Below, piece after piece: positions 53,132 through 61,301 of a DNA stretch of 64,000 nucleotides; position 1 is the stretch's first letter; every line of letters begins with the position of its first letter. Made by a program: the position numbers and the translations under genes. Source of the stretch: Halocatena marina. GTDB taxonomy: Archaea; Halobacteriota; Halobacteria; Halobacteriales; Haloarculaceae. The notes beneath the pieces were generated by a model. It saw nothing but the letters and a program-made list of their open reading frames with translations, was not told where the DNA came from and did no database searches. The DNA lies in NCBI RefSeq assembly GCF_023276375.1, contig NZ_JALLPK010000001.1, forward strand, positions 496,001 to 560,000, read 5' to 3'.

Positions 53132-54331
53132 ATGTGCGATGGTGAGGATGCTGGATCGGACAGTGCAGACGTGCATTCCGGGACTTCCCGGGCAAGGTCT
53201 TCGTCCGGTGGTTCTCGTATGGTGTCTCGACGCGGGGCGATTCGTAGTCTCCTCGCCGTGGGTCTCGCCTCGAACACTGCGTTGAGTGGCTGCCTGTACA
53301 TAGCAGGTGCCGACCGTGTCAAAGAGCCGCTCGTGTTCGTTTCTCGAAAGAACCGCATTACAGCTGAGGATGCAACCCACGTCGTGCGCACGATAGACGA
53401 GCTTCGGTCGGCGCTCTCCGAGCGCGGAGCAACGGTCTGGCTTCCGAGTGATGTTAAAATACGCTTCGAAGACACTACTACGACACCGGTACCGATCGCA
53501 TCGAACGTCACACTTGCGAGCGATCGAGGAGTTGATGGTGGACAAGGCGCGCTCATCGAGAGCACAGCGTATCATCCGACCATCTTTCAGTCGCGCAAGT
53601 CAGACATTCGTGTGACAGGTATTCGAATAAAGGGACCCCAGATGGAGTACTTCGATCCACGAACGAAATCCAAAGCAGAATCAGCGTTCTACGCGCGTGC
53701 ATTCGAATTCATCGGGAACGGAATCGAGATTGATCACTGCGAACTGTTCGGTTGGACGAGTGCTGCAGTTAGTCTCGGTGGACAAGACGATCCAACTGAA
53801 TCCCGGATCCATCACAATTCGATCCATCACAACCAGATGCAAACGCTCGGATACGGGCTCGATATACGGAACGGCACTCATCTCATCGAATGGAACTACT
53901 TTGATCGGAATCGACACTCGGTCGCCGGATTCGGCCATCGACAGAACGGATACGAGGCACGATTCAACGTGGTTGGGCCCCACGCCGTGCGTCACGCGTT
54001 TGATATGCACGGACTGAGTGAGAATCTCTCGGGATACTCAGGACCACTAGCGGGGAAATACCTCCGGGTGCATCACAACGTGTTCGAACTTACTGACGCC
54101 GCTGCCGTCGTGCTCCGGGGAATCTCAGACCGTCCGTCGTGGGTGCGAGAGAACTGGTGTGCAGCGGTTCCGCTCCTCGAACTCAAGGGTCGACGCTCGA
54201 TTATCCGTCAGACACACGCCGATGCTCCCGAAAAATTTCAAGTGACTGATAATCACTTCGGACCGAAAGCAGTCAAACGCGGGCGTAGCTGGCTTCTTGA
54301 GCACGATACGAGCGTTCGCTACGAGTACTGA
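53132..54331 (+). CDS. Tat-exported lipoprotein with right-handed beta-helix (pectate-lyase-like) fold
   Basis: A 399-residue protein. A Ser/Gly-rich n-region of about 30 residues precedes a twin-arginine signal with lipobox: MVSRRGAIRSLLAVGLASNTALSGC. The mature part has a pectate-lyase-like start (THVVRTIDELRSAL, VTLASDRGVDGGQGALIE) and parallel beta-helix repeats (IEIDHCELFGWTSAAVSLGG, HHNSIHHNQMQTLGYGLDI, VHHNVFELTDAAAVVL). His-rich HHN rungs suggest a polysaccharide-lyase or hydrolase-like surface, but catalytic residues cannot be assigned. Probably anchored to the outer membrane face. Two promoter-compatible starts; 53132 is used. Confidence 0.82.
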   Translation: MCDGEDAGSDSADVHSGTSRARSSSGGSRMVSRRGAIRSLLAVGLASNTALSGCLYIAGADRVKEPLVFVSRKNRITAEDATHVVRTIDELRSALSERGATVWLPSDVKIRFEDTTTTPVPIASNVTLASDRGVDGGQGALIESTAYHPTIFQSRKSDIRVTGIRIKGPQMEYFDPRTKSKAESAFYARAFEFIGNGIEIDHCELFGWTSAAVSLGGQDDPTESRIHHNSIHHNQMQTLGYGLDIRNGTHLIEWNYFDRNRHSVAGFGHRQNGYEARFNVVGPHAVRHAFDMHGLSENLSGYSGPLAGKYLRVHHNVFELTDAAAVVLRGISDRPSWVRENWCAAVPLLELKGRRSIIRQTHADAPEKFQVTDNHFGPKAVKRGRSWLLEHDTSVRYEY

Positions 54332-54524
54332 GGGTCTGTCATCTCGAATCGATGTTCGTGTTGTACTATGATGAGATATCATCTGCGATATAGGGATTGG
54401 TTGTTGGGTAATGTATCCTCAATTCTGCAGCTGAGATTGTGAGACGGCACGTCGCGTCGATGAATTCGTCATCTTGGTTCAGTCGGTGTACGACGTAGTA
54501 GACAACGGAGATTGGATCCTCTCA

Positions 54525-56075
54525 TTAGACAGACGGGTCGAAGTGTCGGACGAATATCCCGATGTAGAGAGCGTGAGTCACGATACCGATCGCAATGTAT
54601 CCGAGCATTGTTACGGATGATGCACCGACCGCTCCATCGACGATCACTTTGAGCGGCCAGTAAATCGGAACGGTTCCAGCGAGGAACTGGAGTGGTTCGG
54701 GGACGATCGCAATTGCGAACAGTGGTATCATAAGTGAGAACGCGACGAACTTGCTGACAGCAATTCCCTCAACGGTGTTTGCGGCGAATGACGAGATAAT
54801 GAAGGCAACACAAATCGCCCAGAGTGAGCCAACGGCAGCCGTCAGGAGCACGACCTGAGCTGAGAGATTCACCAATCCGATCAGCGGGGCTACTAGGACC
54901 GTTGAAATAAAGCTGATGAGTACAACAGAGATTCCACGGTAAGCGAGGTATCCACGACTAGTCAGTGGAGTGGTCCACAGCCCCGCGAGGATATTCTCTT
55001 CTTTTTCTTCGAGAATGAGGAGTCCAATAGCCATTCCAACCGTGAACGATGGCATCGAGAAGAACAGACCGAACACCATCGGGTAGTATGGAACAAGATC
55101 GAATCCAGGAGCAAGCCAGGCCGTGATGACCGGGATTACAAAGCGCGCGAGCAGTGCATAGAAAAACGGAAGGATCAGAATATACGTGAGCAACGGATCG
55201 CGGAGCCAGTTGCGGAGATCCGAGAGAGCAAGTGACCCGACGGCACCGAACCGTCGCCCTTCGAATATCTGCGTGATATCTGGAACAGAAACGGTACTTC
55301 CGCTGTTTTCACCAGTAGTGACGCCTTGCACGATGTGTCGTTCGAAGGCACGATCTGCGAGCACAGCGGTACCTCCAATCCAGAGAAGGAGGTAGCCGAC
55401 GGCGTAAGCGAGTTCCCACATCGGGAGTGGATCGAAGGCCCCGAAGGCACTACCGAGAAGCAATAGCGTCGCTTCAGTCGGAATGAGGTACAGCACTGGA
55501 TGGGTAATACCGATCAATTCGAGTAACGGGAGCGCGGTCGGCAACAGGTACACCACCGCTGCCATCATGTACGCGTTGATCGTGTTGAACCGCGCGACGG
55601 CAACAATACCAATCAACACGAACAGCATACACGAAAGAACGACACCGAACAGGTACAATCCGATATCGAACTGAAGCCCATGGACGCTCACAGCGATAAC
55701 GAAACTCGTGAGTACGCCTAACAGCGTGAGTGAGAGCGTCTTTGAGGCGAGATACGCCCGGCTACTCAGCGGTGAGACGACTAAGGCATCGAGAACGCCG
55801 TCCCTTTTCTCGAATAGAACGAGAGCACCAGTGAACAGAAAGCCGATAAACACCGGATCACTGAGAATGACGAGTGTGACGGCAGTAGCCCGGGCTGAAG
55901 CCGGAAGACTCAGCACACCGATTACGTACAGCGCCACCATGACTGCATAGACGGTGTAGAATCCGTACCGTATCTGTAGCTTCAGATCCCACCAAAGCAT
56001 AGACACGAGAGCACCCGGTTCCGATGATTGCTGGTGTGAGCACTCCGAGTCCGCTGTTGGAACTGCGCGATTCAT
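54525..56075 (-). CDS. ABC-2-type export permease
   Basis: A 516-residue membrane protein made of two similar six-helix halves, each with large hydrophobic segments (for example VMVALYVIGVLSLPAS; AYMMAAVVYLLPTALPLLELIG; LLTYILILPFFYALLARFVIPVI; FFSMPSFTVGMAIGLLILEEKEENILAGLWTTPLTSRGYL). FEKRDGVLDALVVSPLSSRAYLASK and the EKEENILAGLWTTPLTSRGYL pair are the ABC-2 E-x-x-x-G/A motifs of each half. It overlaps the ATPase gene by four bases. Together they probably export a drug-like or lipid substrate, as in the fluoroquinolone exporter family. Confidence 0.9.
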   Translation of the reverse strand: MNRAVPTADSECSHQQSSEPGALVSMLWWDLKLQIRYGFYTVYAVMVALYVIGVLSLPASARATAVTLVILSDPVFIGFLFTGALVLFEKRDGVLDALVVSPLSSRAYLASKTLSLTLLGVLTSFVIAVSVHGLQFDIGLYLFGVVLSCMLFVLIGIVAVARFNTINAYMMAAVVYLLPTALPLLELIGITHPVLYLIPTEATLLLLGSAFGAFDPLPMWELAYAVGYLLLWIGGTAVLADRAFERHIVQGVTTGENSGSTVSVPDITQIFEGRRFGAVGSLALSDLRNWLRDPLLTYILILPFFYALLARFVIPVITAWLAPGFDLVPYYPMVFGLFFSMPSFTVGMAIGLLILEEKEENILAGLWTTPLTSRGYLAYRGISVVLISFISTVLVAPLIGLVNLSAQVVLLTAAVGSLWAICVAFIISSFAANTVEGIAVSKFVAFSLMIPLFAIAIVPEPLQFLAGTVPIYWPLKVIVDGAVGASSVTMLGYIAIGIVTHALYIGIFVRHFDPSV

Positions 56076-57163
56076 TGGAGTTCCTCGCCAGTAACCTCAA
56101 GGAAGACATCTTCGAGCGTTGCCTCTTCGGTGTGGATGGTTTCGATATCACCGGAATCGACTAGTGTATTGAACGATTCATCACTATCGAGCGTATCGAG
56201 ATTGAATCGTTGTGATTCGAGTCGGCCGTCGCGTCGGACTTCGACGCGGACACGTCGGTTGCCGTGAGATCTTTTGAGTGTTTTTGGCGTCTCGATTACT
56301 GGAATCTCGCCATCGATCATGAACGCGACCCGATCGCACAACTGATCGGCGACGGTCATGTCGTGTGTCGTAATGAATACGGTCTTACCCGCGGTTTGCA
56401 AGTCGAGCACGATGTCTTTGATCCTGCGCGCGTTCATCGGATCGAGTCCGCCGGTTGGTTCGTCTAAGAACAGGAGGTCGGGGTCGTGAAGCAATGCACG
56501 GGCAACGTTGAGACGGCCCTTCATTCCCTTCGAGTAGCCGCTGACGTTTTCATTGGCGGCGTCAGCAAGCCCGACAAGATCGAGGACCGCTCGTGGATCA
56601 CGGGTCTCGCCCTCGTAGAGTGAACCGAACAGTTCGAGATTTTTTCGCCCCGTCAATTTGAGGTAGTGGTTCGGTGCCTCTGCAGAGATGCCAATCCGTT
56701 CGTAGTACGAACCACTGTGGTCTGACACTTCGTTCCCGAACACGGCCGCTCCCCCCTTGTACTCGTCGAGGAGTCCAATGAGGATTTTTTGTGTCGTGCT
56801 CTTTCCAGCTCCACTCGGTCCGAGAAAGCCGAAAATTTCCCCTTCGTGAACGCTGAATGAGATATCTTGTACTGCTGGTGAAGTGGCCCCCGGATACGTG
56901 TAGGTGAGTCCAGACACGTTGACGATGGCTTCTGTCTGCTGCTTCCGATCATGGTCGTCCGTGCCATTTGTATCGGAAACTGCTGCAATCTCCGATGTCG
57001 ATGGCCGGAAGTCGAATCGTGCTTGGATAGCGTCTCTCGTGCTCGATTCGTTCGATCCCTGGAAGCTACTTTGCTGTTGACGCTGGATAGTATCTGAGTG
57101 TGAGTCGATCTCGCCAGCGGTTTCGCGCTTGTTGATGTGGGCAATCAGTTCGGTCAGTACCAT
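56072..57163 (-). CDS. ABC transporter ATP-binding protein
   Basis: A 363-residue ATPase for the downstream permease. About 78 residues of low-complexity Gln/Ser/Thr/Asp-rich sequence precede the nucleotide-binding domain: VSGLTYTYPGATSPAVQDISF, Walker A GPSGAGKSTTQ, signature YSKGMKGRLNVARALL, Walker B LLFLDEPTGGLD and the H-loop ITTHDMT. The C-terminal part (VRVEVRRDGRLESQRFNL) is the usual DrrA-like extension. The N-terminal extension is abnormal, but its start at 57163 is supported by a TATA element at about 57187-57196, the leaderless distance, inside the operator dyad. Confidence 0.92.
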   Translation of the reverse strand: MVLTELIAHINKRETAGEIDSHSDTIQRQQQSSFQGSNESSTRDAIQARFDFRPSTSEIAAVSDTNGTDDHDRKQQTEAIVNVSGLTYTYPGATSPAVQDISFSVHEGEIFGFLGPSGAGKSTTQKILIGLLDEYKGGAAVFGNEVSDHSGSYYERIGISAEAPNHYLKLTGRKNLELFGSLYEGETRDPRAVLDLVGLADAANENVSGYSKGMKGRLNVARALLHDPDLLFLDEPTGGLDPMNARRIKDIVLDLQTAGKTVFITTHDMTVADQLCDRVAFMIDGEIPVIETPKTLKRSHGNRRVRVEVRRDGRLESQRFNLDTLDSDESFNTLVDSGDIETIHTEEATLEDVFLEVTGEELQ

Positions 57164-57174
57164 ACCCGTTCGTT

Positions 57175-57211
57175 GACTCTATGACTATATATTTATTCTG
57201 GTCATAGAGTC
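57175..57211. promoter_or_regulatory. operator O1: perfect dyad over the ABC exporter promoter
   Basis: GACTCTATGAC (57175-57185) and GTCATAGAGTC (57201-57211) form a perfect 11-base inverted repeat with a 15-base AT-rich spacer that contains the TATA element of the ATPase gene. A dimeric repressor, most likely the divergent TetR protein, would exclude transcription factors from the promoter. The length of arms and perfect symmetry make chance unlikely. Confidence 0.75.
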
Positions 57212-57217
57212 TGACTG

Positions 57218-57259
57218 ATGACCAGATTATTTATATAGTCATATACCGAATCTGGTGAT
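57218..57259. promoter_or_regulatory. operator O2: second dyad over the TetR gene promoter
   Basis: ATGACCAGATT (57218-57228) and AATCTGGTGAT (57249-57259) match in 10 of 11 bases as an inverted repeat, separated by 20 bases holding a TTTATATAG TATA element (about 57230-57238), 27 bases before ATG 57260. The half-site differs from O1, so the same or a different regulator could bind. It fits autoregulation of the TetR gene. Confidence 0.6.
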
Positions 57260-57925
57260 ATGGGCAATTACAGCGATGAACCGAGAGACAGGCGGGGATT
57301 TAGTGCTGAAGAGCACCATCGAATCCGAGAGCATCTCATCGAAACAGCGCGCGAACTGCTGTTCACCTATCGGCCAGAGAAGATTACCATCACGGATATC
57401 ACTGAACCGGTTGGTATCGGCAAAGGAAGCTTTTACAGATTTTTTGACAGTAAAGCAGATCTCTATCTCGTACTACTGCAGCGCGAAATAGAGGAGTTTG
57501 TCGAGCACGTGCGTTCGGAACTGTCTGATGTGGATGAGCCACGTAGGGGGCTCGAACGACTATTCTGGTGCTACGCTGAATTTGCCGAGGAAAATCCACT
57601 CGTTCGTCGGATGGTTATCCAGAACGACTATCGAAAACTGATGCGAAATGTCTCACCAGATCGAATTGAACAGATGCAAAGCGAGGAGATGGCTGAACTT
57701 CTACCAATTATTGAACCGCTTCGGACAGAAGGTAGCGGAATGCTCGAAAATACCGAAACGGCGACACTTCTTGGTCTCATGGGTGGCTCGATCGGTCTTC
57801 TCGCTCTACACAAAGACGAATTCGACGAGTACGATGGTCCTGAAATATACGAAGAAGATTACTACAAGCGAGTACAGAACGTGCTCATCTCGTCGCTGGC
57901 AAGAGGTTTAACGGTTAATGAATGA
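57260..57925 (+). CDS. TetR-family transcriptional regulator
   Basis: A 221-residue regulator. The N-terminal helix-turn-helix is RIREHLIETARELLFTYRPEKITITDITEPVGIGKGSFYRFFDSKADLYLVLLQ, a clear TetR DNA-binding domain. The C-terminal ligand-binding helices have the AEFAEENPLVRRMVIQNDYRKL segment and a moderately hydrophobic tail. Divergent from the exporter genes, with two dyads in the 96-base shared promoter, it is their likely repressor, released by the exported compound. No neighbour of other kind. The transcript is predicted leaderless. Confidence 0.93.
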   Translation: MGNYSDEPRDRRGFSAEEHHRIREHLIETARELLFTYRPEKITITDITEPVGIGKGSFYRFFDSKADLYLVLLQREIEEFVEHVRSELSDVDEPRRGLERLFWCYAEFAEENPLVRRMVIQNDYRKLMRNVSPDRIEQMQSEEMAELLPIIEPLRTEGSGMLENTETATLLGLMGGSIGLLALHKDEFDEYDGPEIYEEDYYKRVQNVLISSLARGLTVNE

Positions 57926-59196
57926 TCGATGATGTGTAACTGTCGCTAAAACAAGCTCTTTGCCGATCTTCTTCTTTTCTGTTACTGGAACGTAAGCGTC
58001 CGAACTGATTGATCCTTTTGACCAATCTACGAGAGCCCACCAACTGGTGGAAAATGTAGTAACGTATCTATTTGTGATGTTCTGTTGCCCTTCGCATCTT
58101 CACTAGACAAAAATGATTATATACTCGTTTCAATTATTATAACTGTCAAAATTATCCAATTCCTAATTATTAACCACGGAGACAATCTATAAAAGATGCT
58201 ACCTTTCCACGAATACTTCTCGAAACTATACTTTGTATTTGTCCGTAGTGGTGTACTGCTGTTGTTGGTATAACCATCCTTTGAATGATATTATACAATT
58301 TTATGTATATGGTCCTATCAAACAATATATACAACGATAACAGTCCGGGATGAGTTGTTTAGTATGGTGATCAAAAGTACAATTATTATCGAAATTTACT
58401 GATGGGGCTATGAGGGCAAGCTTCTATTATTTACTCTAATCGATGCGAAACGTATTGATAGTGGGTGTAGCGGTCAACGGACGTTGAAGTCTTCATCATT
58501 ACTGTCTATCTGACAGCACTCTCATTACAAAGGTACGGCTGTAATCCATCCACGAATATGAACGATACGTGGTCAGCCTTTTGAACTGAGTGCTTCGTGC
58601 TCCAGAAGCACTATTATCGACTGAAATTCGGTAATTACAAACGCAATAGTTGTCGATACGAATGAGGGCATTACAGATGTACGTGTGTGAGTGGATACCT
58701 TCGTATATCTGTTTTGAAGATTGTCCAGTCGGTCTCGAATTGCCAATCAGGGGTAACGAGAGTTATTGTCCCGATCCACAATGACAAAGGACTCGAATTG
58801 GCGGGCATACCGAACGAACGCTCAGCGTCTCTCTGTGGCTACACAGAACGCTCGTAGTTAATACGTGAATTCTACGAAATGGACGCTACCGTGTTTGCAG
58901 TTAGCGAATTGAATCGAGTACTACAGAAACGGAAACGGACTCCGTTGTTCAATCGGTGATAGACCAAATTGGCACGCATAGCGGGCTCATCGAACGACAG
59001 TGTCACTCATCAGTATCGACGCTTTACCAAACGTCTCGTTCCAAATATACAGCAGTCATCTGCGAACACAGTCGGTTTGTGAGAAGCGAACAGTGGGTCA
59101 ATGATTTTTAATACAATCGGTAGCGATCATAAGGTTTGGTGTCCAAATGCTGGATTTTATTGCCGATATCGGTAACTGTGGTGGAACCTGAAAAGA
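57926..59196. other. AT-rich gene-poor region with stem-loop and relic frames
   Basis: About 1270 bases, clearly lower in GC than the coding DNA, with no complete gene recognised. A perfect 8-base stem AGTGCTTC/GAAGCACT with 8-base loop lies at 58589-58612. In 58895-59115 a frame of about 75 codons (TETETDSVVQSVIDQIGTHSGLIERQ and on) is open but starts after a stop codon and has no known family. Possibly remains of a lost gene or mobile element. Confidence 0.5.
58589..58612. repeat. 8-bp perfect stem-loop in gene-poor DNA
   Basis: AGTGCTTC at 58589-58596 and GAAGCACT at 58605-58612 with an 8-base loop. It lies far from any gene start. Could be a relic terminal repeat or a structured RNA. Confidence 0.35.
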
Positions 59197-59976
59197 CTAC
59201 ACGTGAGTAGCGTTTACTTCTATGACGTTAGCAGCACCGCGGACGAATTCAGGGAGTTCCTTTCGGAATCGATCTCCCTTCAATCGGCTCGTTGGTCCCG
59301 AGATGCTGATCGCACCTTGAATATCGCCTTTCGAATGTTCAATTGGCGCGGCAACACATCGCAGACCCTGTAAAATCTCTTCATCGTCGAACGAGACGTT
59401 TTCCTCGCGGATTTGGTTCAGCTCTGTGAATAGTTCCTCACGAGTCGAGACTGTGTTGACTGTCCGTTGGGGTAAGCCCGTTTGATCGATAATTCCCTCA
59501 ACACGTTCTTTTGGAAGTTGTGACAGGATCGCCTTTCCAAGTGCTGTACAGTGGAGGTCCTTCCGATTACCCGTATAGGATGCTGTCTGGATGGCATTCT
59601 CTCCACTTACCTTGTGTAAGTAGACACCGGTTCCGTGCTCTTCGACCATAAACTGAGCGACTTCACCGGTCTCTTGTGCAAGGCGGTCAACCTCTTTCGT
59701 TGTTATCTCGTAAATATCAACGTTTGTCTTGGCATACTCTCCAAAGTCGACGAACCGGAGGCTTATGCGGTATTCGTCCCCTCGCTTGACAACGAACTCG
59801 CTATCGATGAGCGTCGCCAGGTGGCTGTGAACGGTCGCTTTGGCGAGACCGAGATGATCGGCGAGTTCGGTGACACCAGCTCCGTCGAGGTCTCGGAGTG
59901 CTTCGAGTATCCCTGCCGTCGTTTGGACGGCCTTCACCCGCCGTCCTCCGTTGTTCTGACCGCCGTGGTTGCTCAT
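59197..59976 (-). CDS. IclR-family transcriptional regulator (XacR-like)
   Basis: A 259-residue regulator. The winged helix, KAVQTTAGILEALRDLDGAGVTELADHLGLAKATVHSHLATLIDSEFV, is followed by an IclR effector domain: DFGEYAKTNVDIYEITTKEVDRLAQETGEVAQFMVEEHGTGVYL, and DLHCTALGKAILSQLPKERVEGII, and LQGLRCVAAPIEHSKGDIQGAISISGPTSRL. In Haloferax volcanii an IclR protein (XacR) controls pentose genes. Here it stands next to a sugar ABC ATPase and a GH31 enzyme, so it probably controls them. A dyad at 59979-60003 (ATGATC-N13-GATCAT) covers its own promoter. Confidence 0.9.
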   Translation of the reverse strand: MSNHGGQNNGGRRVKAVQTTAGILEALRDLDGAGVTELADHLGLAKATVHSHLATLIDSEFVVKRGDEYRISLRFVDFGEYAKTNVDIYEITTKEVDRLAQETGEVAQFMVEEHGTGVYLHKVSGENAIQTASYTGNRKDLHCTALGKAILSQLPKERVEGIIDQTGLPQRTVNTVSTREELFTELNQIREENVSFDDEEILQGLRCVAAPIEHSKGDIQGAISISGPTSRLKGDRFRKELPEFVRGAANVIEVNATHV

Positions 59977-59978
59977 GC

Positions 59979-60003
59979 ATGATCGTACTTATCGCAAGAT
60001 CAT
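59979..60003. promoter_or_regulatory. candidate operator at the IclR promoter
   Basis: ATGATC (59979-59984) and GATCAT (59998-60003) are a perfect 6-base dyad with 13 bases between, immediately upstream of ATG 59976. An ATCATATCG sequence at the right arm could act as TATA. Autoregulation is inferred. Confidence 0.35.
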
Positions 60004-60101
60004 ATCGTTTGTGATGAACGAACACGACACAACGATGTATTCGCGTGGAGCGAAACAGAGAATTCTGACGGAGTTAGAGTCAGAACAACAGTCGGAGACG
60101 G

Positions 60102-61232
60102 TCAGGTTCGAGAAACTGGTTCGGCAGCCTTGGTCTGGGCACTGTTCTTGACGGCTTCGCCGGTCTCGGCATCGAAAAGATGGATCTTATCTTCAGGAAA
60201 CTCGATATCGATGCTATCGCCCGACGAAAGACGTATATCTCCATCGACGCTCGCAGTGTGCGTCTCTTCACCGATGGAAATGTAAATATAGCTCAGTTCA
60301 CCCATCGGTTCGACTACTTCGACTTCAGTCTGAATAGCGTTTGTCACACTCTCTTCGACGATAGTGATGTGTTCGGGACGGATACCGAGTTCCAATCGCT
60401 TGGATGTTTGGCCGATATTGTCGATGATCTCGGATGAAATCGTGTAGGTAAACTCGTCGTGTTCTAGCACATCACCGTTTCGCGCCACCGAAAGGAAGTT
60501 CATCGATGGTGATCCGATGAATCCTGCGACGAAACGGTTTCTGGGCTGGTGGTAACACGTAAGAGGCGTACCGAGCTGTTGCAGTTCTCCATCGTTGAGG
60601 ACAGCGATGTAATCGCCCATCGTCATTGCCTCTGTCTGGTCGTGGGTCACGTATATAGTGGTCACGCCCATATCTTGTTGGAGCTGCTGGATTTCGGTGC
60701 GCATCGTCGTCCGCAGCTTTGCATCGAGGTTACTGAGCGGCTCGTCCATCAGGAACACTTCGGGTTCTCGGATGATGGCACGGCCAAGGGCAACGCGCTG
60801 TTGTTGGCCACCAGAGAGCTCTGAAGGCTTTTTCCCGAGTAGCTCCTCGATTTCGAGCAGCTCTGCCGTCTCTTCGACTCGTTCGTTGATTTCATCTCTA
60901 CCGAGATCGGTGGTAATCTTCAACCCGTAGCCGATGTTCTTTCGGACAGACATGTGCGGATAGAGCGCGTAGTTCTGGAATACCATCGCCATGTTCCGGT
61001 CCTTCGGCTTGAGGCGGGTTATATCGCGGTCGTTGAGTAGTATCTGCCCCGATGTCACAGTTTCTAGTCCCGCGATACACCGGAGTGTCGTCGACTTTCC
61101 ACAGCCAGACGGTCCGACGAGGACGAGAAAATCACCATTATCGACCGTCACGTCGAGGTCGTCGACAGCAACGATCTCGTTGTCTTCTACGTTGAATACT
61201 TTTTTTAGGCCGTTGAGTTCTAATTGTCCCAT
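60102..61232 (-). CDS. sugar ABC transporter ATPase (MalK/UgpC type, XacJ/XacK-like)
   Basis: A 376-residue CUT1-type ATPase. Nucleotide-binding domain: Walker A GPSGCGKSTTLR (about residues 39-50), Q-loop MVFQNYALYPHMSV, signature LSGGQQQRVALGRA, Walker B VFLMDEPLSNLD, then TIYVTHDQTEAMTMG. The C-terminal OB/TOBE domain (from about 240, FIGSPSMNFLSV; LGIRPEHI) is complete. It energises an oligosaccharide or pentose importer. No permease or solute-binding gene lies within the window, so those are outside or elsewhere. TATA (CTTATAAAA on plus, 61274-61282) stands before the start. Confidence 0.93.
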   Translation of the reverse strand: MGQLELNGLKKVFNVEDNEIVAVDDLDVTVDNGDFLVLVGPSGCGKSTTLRCIAGLETVTSGQILLNDRDITRLKPKDRNMAMVFQNYALYPHMSVRKNIGYGLKITTDLGRDEINERVEETAELLEIEELLGKKPSELSGGQQQRVALGRAIIREPEVFLMDEPLSNLDAKLRTTMRTEIQQLQQDMGVTTIYVTHDQTEAMTMGDYIAVLNDGELQQLGTPLTCYHQPRNRFVAGFIGSPSMNFLSVARNGDVLEHDEFTYTISSEIIDNIGQTSKRLELGIRPEHITIVEESVTNAIQTEVEVVEPMGELSYIYISIGEETHTASVDGDIRLSSGDSIDIEFPEDKIHLFDAETGEAVKNSAQTKAAEPVSRT

Positions 61233-61301
61233 TGTTCACCTATTATCTACTGTGCCATCATTTAGCAGCCCATCTTATAAAACCATCTCTTGACCCCTGA
61301 G

